DNA from: a virus | Length of the DNA: 59,505 bases | IMG/VR virus record: IMGVR_UViG_3300025141_000095 | Coordinates: 1-59,505 of that record | Direction: 5' to 3' (one strand) | In this document: positions 33,475 to 43,600 of the stretch, piece after piece | Position numbering within the stretch: position 1 is the stretch's first letter | Layout of the letters: every line of letters starts with the position of its first letter | Translations under genes and position numbers: made by a program | Notes under the pieces: generated by a model | Databases searched by the model: none | Told to the model about the DNA's origin: nothing | The model's input: only the letters and a program-made list of their open reading frames with translations

Positions 33475-34607
33475 TAGTCGCAGGGATCCTCGTTTTCGGT
33501 TGTGTACAAATCGCGAGTAAGTCGTAATCTGGTAGACGCCTGGGAAACAGCACCATCCAAGACGCCAGCATAGGACAAAATTGAATCAGGTATCTCTTTA
33601 TCTGTTAATACATCCATATAATATTCCACATTCGGAACTTGACCATCATTCATGTTTTGAGGTGTTGCTATACTGCTGTCTTCCAAAAAGGCTAAAGAAG
33701 TCAGGGCCGGTGCGTCGGGAGGACCTGGCTGCAGTGGTGATATTATACGACCATTGGAATCAAATGTCGCGGACCCAGAATGGAATACTTCAATTTCAAA
33801 GTTCTCTTTCAAATAATCTGTATTTTCTTCCAAAATATCTATCAAGAAATACCCCGGGCGCATAGCCAAAAACACGCTACCATTAAGCTCCGGACTAATT
33901 GCTTCGACTGTATAGTTTCCTGATTTGGTAAACGTTTTATAATCAATTTCGATATTAAGTTGTGGGATCTCATGCACGGGGCCTGGTACGCGGGCGATGG
34001 CTTGTCCGTCCGTGCCGGCGGGAGTGCTTGGAGGGACATTATAAGAAGCATTTCTAACCGTAATAGAGTTAGCACTTGAAGAAATCTCGCCTATGGCTGC
34101 CTCTATCGACCACGAAGGAGCGTAACTCTTAGCCAAGCTGCTGTTTCCAAGAGGATCAATATTGGATAATGGTGTTCTGCGAAACGGCTGCTGATCAAAA
34201 GCCAGCGGATCTGCCAAAATGCCGCTCCATCCTGCATAGGTACTCTCGTCATTTGTATATGCCAAAACACCAGCCTCGGTGATTTCGCCGCGGGCGAGGG
34301 CCTCGGCGAGTTCGGCCTGCAGTCGCGCCCTGCGATAACTTTCAACATTACCAACAAACTGATTTACTCTCGTCTCGGCACTCGTAATTTGTGGAACGAT
34401 CTTAAGAGAAGGAGTCTCGTCTTTAATTCTTCCTTCTGTACTGTTTTGATGCTCTGTAAACCCGCCAGATTCTGGATCGTATAAAATATCATCATCAAAA
34501 AAAGCATAGTACTCAGGACGAAGTCTTCCCAAAGATAACAAATACTTCCCGTATTCTGTTAGCTGAAGGTCTATCACTTCTTCCTTTTTGTTAAAAAATT
34601 CTACCAT
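33474..34607 (-). CDS. Structural protein with conserved N-terminal module (377 aa)
   Basis: The start (MVEFFNKKEEVIDLQLTEYG, then KYLLSLGRLRPEYYAFFDDD and ILYDPESGG) is a distinct module, also present in altered form at the start of the 328-residue protein (25642-26628). A helical linker with SAETRVNQFVGNVESYRRAR follows, then beta-rich sequence with VHEIPQLNIEIDYKTFTKSG and a final acidic region ending ENEDPCD. I associate this opening with structural genes of large aquatic phages. It lies three bases after the 3360-residue giant and overlaps the next gene by one base. The likely role is in the outer baseplate or fibre attachment. No enzyme motif is seen. Confidence 0.7.
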   Translation of the reverse strand: MVEFFNKKEEVIDLQLTEYGKYLLSLGRLRPEYYAFFDDDILYDPESGGFTEHQNSTEGRIKDETPSLKIVPQITSAETRVNQFVGNVESYRRARLQAELAEALARGEITEAGVLAYTNDESTYAGWSGILADPLAFDQQPFRRTPLSNIDPLGNSSLAKSYAPSWSIEAAIGEISSSANSITVRNASYNVPPSTPAGTDGQAIARVPGPVHEIPQLNIEIDYKTFTKSGNYTVEAISPELNGSVFLAMRPGYFLIDILEENTDYLKENFEIEVFHSGSATFDSNGRIISPLQPGPPDAPALTSLAFLEDSSIATPQNMNDGQVPNVEYYMDVLTDKEIPDSILSYAGVLDGAVSQASTRLRLTRDLYTTENEDPCD

Positions 34608-34610
34608 GGC

Positions 34611-37600
34611 TTAGCTCTCGTATCCCCCTTTCTTTCCTGGTTGCGAAAAAACCCTATCTACATCTATCACATTCTCTCTAGTGCCAAAATCAACCGCTGA
34701 AGCCCGGGGTCTCAGATTGGTGCCGAATGTAGGTATCGTCGTATCAAAGACCATTTTAGGATCTCCTGGCTGCGGGTCAATCACTGTGCCTTCCAGCACT
34801 GTTGGTTCTGGCGTCTCTTCTCCGATAATTCTTTGTGCCACAGCACCCCTAAATAGTTTCTCAGTAGAAGTTTCTTGAGGACCTTGCTGAGAAAACAACG
34901 TTTCAGCATCTATTGTGGAATATCGCGCTGTCGCATCTATTTTTATCAACTCCACCAAGGAAAAATAATCATATGGCCAGTTATAAGTCGGTGTCCTGGG
35001 TCTCTTAAGGTGCTTCTTAGCTAATATGGCCTGAGAATCTATACCTTCGCGACGTAGTAGATCATAATTCCTCTTAGCGCGGCGCTTAACTTTAAACACA
35101 AGCCATTTTAACTCATCAATGCAGCCATAGATCTGATTAATCAGTTTTTCATCTTCTATGCAGCAAGAACAAACCTGGCTGCTTTTTTTCTCGCATGCTC
35201 CCTCAACTTCTTTAAAATCAGAATCAAACATCACATTTTGATACAACTTAGTCAGGTCATCTCTATCTAAATCATAATCAAACTCAAAGGCAAAGAACAG
35301 AGGTAGCTCCGTTTCAAATTTTGGTGGGAAAACATATTTCTGCATATTTTGTGCCATCCTGGCTAGCGCGCCTGCATCACCTGATGCATCAAAAAACTTT
35401 CTGCGGTTCTTATCTACCGTAAATGGAACCGCTATAACCGCCTCTTCTAAGACTTGCTTGTGTGCTATAACACCTACAGGCACCGGTTTTCCTATAGTAT
35501 CATCTAAACCAACTAGTTCTGCCAAAGATTTGCAGTTATCTCCTCGATATTTTACACCATCGATCGTAACCGATTCTGGATTTGTAATACTTATAGTTAT
35601 TCCCTTGGACGTATCGGTCGGTACAGAGCCGCTTTGACACCACATACCTACTGTTGATATCAGGTCGCTTGCTCCCGGATCAGCAAACGAGTTTGCCGTA
35701 GGTGTGGCGAGGTTTAGGGAACGGCCGGGGCCCGGGGCAAAGTTTAGCACCGGGGTCTCGAACTTGCTTTGGAGCATATAATATACGCCATCATCTGTGG
35801 TTGCCTTATCAAAGAAATCAATACTTTGATCAATCTGTTGTGCAAACCAATATCCCGGCGATTCTGTGGTATACTGATCTTCGCCGGGGGTACCCTCTGT
35901 CTTGTTTTCCAAGTCTCTGGTATAGTCGAAAGATAAGCTGGTTTGGATATCATCAAAATTGTATTTACCGGTCCAGTCGGCCACAAAGCCCATAGTAACA
36001 CTGCAACCACCATTAAAATAGCCAGGAGTTACATGAGCAAAGCTGGCCGATACCGACGCTGAAGTCGCTGTGGGGTCTTGATTTAGAGCAACCGGATATC
36101 CGAAGCCGCTTCCCCTATTAAACATACTAAACGTTGCTAAATCTGGATCTCCGGTCCTCGGGTTCACAGGCCTTCTCATGTGTACTGTCATGGCATATGC
36201 TTTGTCTTCCTCAACAGGCTCCCACTCAGACTCTTCCTTAACGCCCCTTAAGGTCGTCAAGCCAAAAGGTCTTTCCTTTTCGCCTTTCTTCAAAAAGAAG
36301 TTAACAGTTTCACAAAGAAAATTGTCTATGGCCATGCCATACAATTCTTTCCCTGAGCCATCCCAAGAGCAGCGATGACTATGAGAGCCCGGGTGTTCAC
36401 TGTCGGTTGCCGACAAAGACGCCGAGCCTAGGCCGCTATCAAAGATATGCGACCCGCTGATATAGCCCTCCGACAGGCGACGAGATCCCACGGTTATTCC
36501 GGTGTTCAAATAATTTTGAGGATGCAAGATTGCCTCAAACGGTATACGTTGTAACCCATACTTATTGACAGGCCTGGGCGTTGAAGCACTTAAAATGCTC
36601 CCGGGGCCAAAATCGACTATAGCTGCGGTAGTACCGTCATATTCACCTTGCAGGGTGGTTAGAGAACTTGAAAGCGCTTGGCCGAAACCCATGTGAGAGC
36701 CCGTAATATCATCCCCTTCGGCGGTGGTCCAGTCGGGATTAACTACAACATAGTTGCCAACTGCAATACCGGATTTAATAGTATTATACAAAATACCCGG
36801 CGCGAACAGGGGTTCAAGAAGGGCGCGGTAAGCAGCTGGAGTACTGGAAGAAACATGCTCTCCATATGAACGAGAGAATAGCGTGGCAAGCTCTAGCGTT
36901 CTTTCAACAGGATAAAAACCCTTATAAAACAAAGGTTTGACCAAGGCAGAGCATTCCAATATTAGCTTCTTCTTGAGGGGCCGGCCGTTAGACACAACTT
37001 TTCCATTTAAGTCGCTATCTATAACCTTAAAATACTTCCAGAAATCTGCACCGTAAACCTTATAAAAATCGTCAGTATCGGCAACATCGCAAATTTTACT
37101 TCCTAAATCGTAACTATTATTTATGGCCGCGCCGGTTATATCGAACATGCCTGGAGAACTGCCATCAAGATCAGCTAGCCAGTTCGAACCATTATCTTCA
37201 ACTAGTGTCCCTATGTGCTCGCTAATTCTAAACTCTGGTACAATAGAATGATCCTTTCCAATCAAACGTATATATTGCATGTGCTCCTCATAAGAACGAT
37301 ATGGCTCTTGACCCGTTTGGGAAGCCACTTCGAATTTGGCGCCACCATAATATACTGACGATCCTTGCGCGGAAGCGCTTCCGATCGGAACTAGTGGGGC
37401 ATAATGAGCCGCAGGTTTAATAGTGCCGCTTAAGTAGCCACCAAACCTACAGTAGTTATTAAAAAGCTCTCCTGAAAGATCATTAGTGGCCAAACCATAG
37501 TTGGTACCGGCGTTAGAGGGGGTCGACCCGGTCGTGGCAGCGCGTCCAGAATCATTGGCAGGGCCGTCCAAGGGCCAGCAGCTGGCATTTAATATGGCAT

Positions 37601-40600
37601 TTCCTTGGCTATTGACTGTTACGGTGGTGTTCTCGAAGCCTTTCGGCGAAGCCAGCGCCGAGGAAGAGACCGAACGAATACTTCTAGAGCTGTTCCAGAT
37701 TTGTGGACGTCCAGTATGTTTGCTAGCGAGGCCCATTTGTTCAGTATATTTTGTTCTTGATCTAAACCTGTTTTGATATACACTAGTTTCGCGAGGATAA
37801 ATTCGTTCTGTGTACTCTATTGTCGGAGCGTTTGAGTTCAACACTTCAGCGGTGGCAAGCCGGTATGGAGTATTTAAAGTGGCATCCTTGGCTATATCCA
37901 GTCGATTATTAAGTTTCTCATTAGAAAAATAATCTAGATTGTTTGCCCACGAAAGTCTCATTAGCGCGGTCACCTGATTCGATGTATCTTCCATCACAAA
38001 AGATATTGGCTTATGTCTGCTACTTAGTGGTTGTTCAATATAGCGAGTAACAGTATTGCTCTTAATACCGTGCACGGTCGTCTGCCATCCATCTCCATAG
38101 TAAATAAATTGAGATTCATAATCACGCTGAGATATTATATTAGTATACCTCTGGGATCTCACAACCGGGTGTTCGCTGCCTCTTATCTGTTTCCATGTGG
38201 GATGCCCCCATGGCCCATTGCGGTGTAGCATAAGCGCATTAAAGGCCGGGACTCCTCCGGTGGAATACGATCCAACGAGGCCGCCCAGAATTCCGGCTGC
38301 AGGGAGTACGGCTGGGGCCTCTGTGCCCTCGTTGCCGATGTTGATATAATGTATAAGATTCTTAAGATCCGTTGTATCAGTACCCCCGTCTTTATACCCC
38401 TCAAAAAAACCTAAAAAGTTGTATCTGCAGGTTACTGGTTCGCGAACGTTTGTGTTCATGCCGTTAAAGGGCGTTCCCAAAGCGTCCCTGGTGGATGTCC
38501 CAGAATCCGCTCCGAAAACGCGGGGGCCGGCGAGGGGCTGGTCGCCAAGCTGGCCAGAGCCGGTGCTGGCAAAATCACTAGATGAAATAACTGGCAGGCT
38601 TGTCACAAAGCTTCCACTTAATATTGTATAAGTAAAATAATCACTTCCGGACGGCAAACTTTCTGCTATCCACCGATAGCCGCGGGCAGCTCTTGGTATG
38701 GGATGTTGTACCCACCAGTTATCATACTGAGAGCCAGTCAGTATCAGCGCATGCGCGGCGTAAGGGTCCGAATCCCCACTAGCTTCAAATCTATATCTCC
38801 TGTTTCTGTTAACCTTGTGGTATGAGGGGACAGTATTGTATGCGCTCGATGATACACTACCATATTGAGCATCCGTACCAAAGGGGCCGGCATGCAAAGT
38901 GAGCAGTGTTCTCAAGCCGCGGGGATATTCGAGGTGACCGTGAACATGTATTGATCCAGATTCACCGCTTCCAGAGCCTCTGACCGTTAGATTGCGGAAC
39001 GGCAATGCGTTATAAACCGACTTTTCTTCGTGCGCTGGGTCCATATAGCCCCTAGAGAGCACTTCATACGAACCAGGCGATGAAAACCGATTGACTATTA
39101 CTGTTTTATTGGACGTCGAACCGGTTCTGCCAGGTAATTCATATCTCAACTGTCCTCCTGGGTTAACTGTGGCGTTAACGGGTGGGGTATTGGGACGCGA
39201 GGCTACTGTGCCAGCGGTACCAGGGCTAAGATTGCGGCCACCAATGCTATCCAAGATGATATTCGGCTCCGCAAGAGGCCAGTAAGAAAGTATTCCGCTG
39301 CGAGCTACACTAACAGGATCGATCCGCGTACCGCCATTATATAGTTTACTCACCTCGGAGGCGGACAGTTTTCGGTCCCACACCACAACATCACACATAT
39401 ATCCGGCATAGTTGCTATTGTTTGCGGCATAGCATCCAATAGTAGAGTTTTCTCCCGTAATGGTATCTGGAGCCGCGGTGTTCTCGGCGGTAGAATCATC
39501 GGCTCCGTTAAGATATATTTTAAAATCCCCAGCGGAATGGGAGCCGCCGGCATATGTAACAACAATATGATACCATGTATCAGCCGCTAGTGCTGTTGTG
39601 GATTGGACTCTTGATGTCGCGCCGGTATTGTTTGCCGCTTTCAGCTTGGAGTGGGCCCCAAGAGCGCTATGGTTAATCATGAGCGACCGGTCGGCAGTCC
39701 CGAAAGAAATCAAACGAGGATAAGTATCATCCATGGCACTTGGATTTACCCAGAGGGAATAACTATAAGCCTTGGCAGCGGCCCCGGCGCCACCAATAAG
39801 CGCTTCCCATGTAGCACCAGAGTCAGTATCCATCTGTAGGAACCCCGTAGATCCGCCAAACAGTGCAGAACCAATGCCGCCGGCTGGGCGCGCCATGGGT
39901 GTGCGGCCGCGAGTTGCCAAAGTCTCCGGATTCAATGCAAAATTGAATGACTGATCTTGGAAAAACGGATCATTGATACTTCTTCCGGCTGTTTGAATAA
40001 CCTGATAGTTCTTCGAATAGTTGCCCAACCTGGTTGAACTAGTGGTGGACAAAATATTTCTAATATTTACTGGCCGCTTAGTTATGAGGTCTCTCGCCAT
40101 ATTAGCCTTTGGTCTATCAAACAAGTAAGGAGGACTAACCGATGGAGAGTCCGGATCCGGATATTGAGGATCAACAATTCCCAAAGCCCCGGCAGGATGC
40201 GAATGCGCTCCGATCGATGGGCGCCCCAAAAGCAGCTTAAATCCTTCGGGCCGATCATCGGGAGAATCTAGGTTGTTAGGGCCTGCTTTCAGGGAGTCTT
40301 CTCGATTAATGTCGACATGCCTATATTCACGGCCGCCGACCCAGGTTTCAGTAAACAGTCCCTGAAGAGGTATTTCTGCTACGGGCCCATAACCATCATT
40401 ATGTAAGTTGGTGATTTCAACGCCTGGGGCATACTTGTCTGTTACTAGTGCATTATGTTCTGTAGTTACCGACGAACTATAAAGACTGAAAGGGGCTGTA
40501 ATATTGCCGTCTGCAGTTAAGTAATCGTCATCTCCTGGCTTGTTGATCACTGAATCTAACTTAAAGCCAAGACGCTGCCTAAAGTGAGGGTAGACCTCGT

Positions 40601-43600
40601 CTTGAATATCCATCAGCTGTTCGCGATCTTCAGCTAAGCCTAACGCCACATTTATCGGAAGGTTGGGGGCGCGTAGCGCGCCGGCGGGACGCGTAGTGCC
40701 AAATACAATTCCTGAACGCTTATTCTGATGGTAGTTATCATAACATCTATAAACTGGCTCTATAGTCATGCTGAACCTATACGCCGGGGCTTGGTTGCGA
40801 GGTACTACCTCAAGACATTTTCCCTTAACATAGTTGTAGAACCGATCTGATTTGCATGCTTTTTGTTCTATTTTGTTAAACAGTGCTTGTCTGGATTTAT
40901 TAAATTCCGTCGCGCCACCATAAGTCCATTCAGTCTTTTCAGCATTGCCTTTCCACCAATCTTTGTTTTTACTTTCCGGGGGAGGAGATAAGGGAAGCGG
41001 CGCGTGATTAAAGCGCCAGCCACCGAAAAGACGGTCTCCGGAAGAGCCTATCTGCCGCATAGTGGGGGCGCCCGAAGCTAAAATATCTCCACTGCTACCA
41101 CCGCCCTGCTGAGGATGTGGTGGCAACGTCGAGGCCAAGGTTGTTTCCATCAGGCCAGAGCCCGGGCCCCCTAGGGGATCTTTAAAATCAGCAGTTGGGA
41201 ATTTTGTTTGATACTTGTTGCGTTCGAGAACATGACTTTCTATCATCATGCGAATATTTTCTGCCACATCGGCAGAAGCCGGCACAAGTTGCATTAATAT
41301 TATTGATAGAGAACTATCAAACCACTTATAATACTCATAAAACTTATCAAAATCTATTGTTTCATTTTGAACCTTTGCGAAGAAAGCCTGACGAGCTTTC
41401 CCCATCATCTTATAGTTCATACGATATCGATTAACCGGTTCGCCAATTAGGTTATGCAAATCTCGTATGGTGGCAAAATAACGCAACATCTCCTCGGAAA
41501 TGATTTGATACATGCTCTTTTCAAATGCGTATGAAAAGTTAGTTGGTCGAATGTTTTTAAAAAACATATCTCGTTCTGCAGAATCGTAAACCTCTATCAT
41601 ATCTTGTGAGCTTAGATTCTCAGGCAAATTTTGTCTAACAGCGGTAATGTAATCTTTATCAATAGCTTTGGTATCGTTAGAGGCGAACCCGTATCCCTGA
41701 CCGGAGTTTGATCCAGTTAAAATGGTACCAAGCCAGCTTCCAGATGCGATCCCAGGTGTCCAGGGGGGTAATGCCGATGAACCAGAAGAATAATCGCGAA
41801 CAGTAAACTCTCCAGATGCATTAGAGCTTGTGATCTGATTAAAGTCCCAGTTAAGCACCAAGGTGTCAAGAGACGTTAACTCTCCAAAAGAAGCATAAAG
41901 TCCGTTGAGACGCGTAGCGCCTGACATATCAGAAAGCAAAAACGGATATGGATATCTAGTTGCATGAAGGGTACCAAAATTTTCAATATCTTTAGCGTGG
42001 GCCAACAAGGTCGCATCTTCCAAATAATTGAGCCAATGTCGAACTGAGCCGACTTTAACATCGGAGTATTCACGGATTGAACCAGTAAAGTTTGTTCTAT
42101 GGGCGCCGGCGTATAAGCGACGATTGCCGGTTACAAAGGCTGGAACTGTCCCATGAGCAGCAGTGTAACTACCAGAAATGTTAAATTCATTTAAAAGTGC
42201 CCCATCTTGTACATTAATACCGTGAAGTTCAACAATATAGTTGCCGAATCCCGCGGAACCAGTAGTTGGATCATAATTGATCAACCCGGCATAAGGATAT
42301 TTTTCTGGCTTTATGCGTACCGCTAAAGTCCAATTAGTGTTGTCATAAACGTCTTCATACAAATCCGACGTCAACTCTGGCACAAAGCCGCCAGTTGTGC
42401 CAGTTAGCCTAAATCTCACGCTTGTAGAATCTATCTCATCGCGAAGAGCATAAACCTGGAAATTGACTTCATCAGTCGCGCCAGCCACCCCGTGTGGCGC
42501 CCAAGTGGTTGAGTTTGGATCGCCATAGTAAGGCAAAGTTTTGTGGAGACCAAAGATTGAAGAGGTCAAAAACTCATTACTAATAAAATTAGTATCAGAT
42601 CTTTTCGCCTTAATAGGAAAGGTAACATTTGCTTCAGTTGTGAAAGCAAAGCCGCCGGTTAAATAAGTACTTCCTGCTATAGCGCTACCAGTTTGATATA
42701 CAGTGGCTCCTATAGAGGCTGATGTATTGAAGTCAACAAATCTTTTCGCCAAAACATGACTTGTGACATTGTCTTGTAACTCATATTCGATATTGTTGGC
42801 ATACAAGTTGAATTTTATCAACTCATCATCAATGCCATAACAGCGAATTAAGTTTCTAAAAGACTTTTCTGTCCCCTTAGATTTATAAATGAACGATAAG
42901 TTGTTATAAATGTTTTGATATATCGTATTTTTGATGTCCGTTAGGGTCTTCTCGTAAAGTCTTTTTTCTGAACGATCAGCTAGCTTTTCTAAAATATCAG
43001 CATCCAAAAACATTTCTGGTGCTATGAGACCATTGGACTCTAAAAGACGATTGGCAAATACTAATGGCTTGTTACTTCCCGAAGGATATGTCTTATCTTT
43101 TAACTTGCTTAACGCTTCGATTTGCAAATGCAGAGTATCCAAATAACTACCCATAATCTGAGTTAGATATTTGAGATCTTTAGACCCTAGCTCGTCTTCT
43201 TCCGAAACCCAGCCCGGCATTGCCCCATAAAGAGATGCGTTGTTATTGGTATCGTGCCATGAGCCGGAGCCGGCTAGTTCGCTTTCTAGTGAGGTCACCG
43301 AAGGGTGGGTTGGATATATGATTGGATCTTTGAACTCTTTTGTCGCCGCTGAAGCGCTGACTATCGCAGAACCAAGATTTCTAGAGTTTGAAGTATAACC
43401 TGTCCATGTACCGTTGGTTACACGGCCGGAATAATCCAACACCGTATTGTCGGTTGAAGTAATGCCGGTAATACCCTCATTAAATTTATAATAGACGCCA
43501 AGATTGGTATTAACGAGATTTATTGCTGTAATGCCGGGCTCTGGATCACTATTGGTGCCACCGCCAACTTGCGTAAACCAGTATTTTCCAATGTCCTTAG

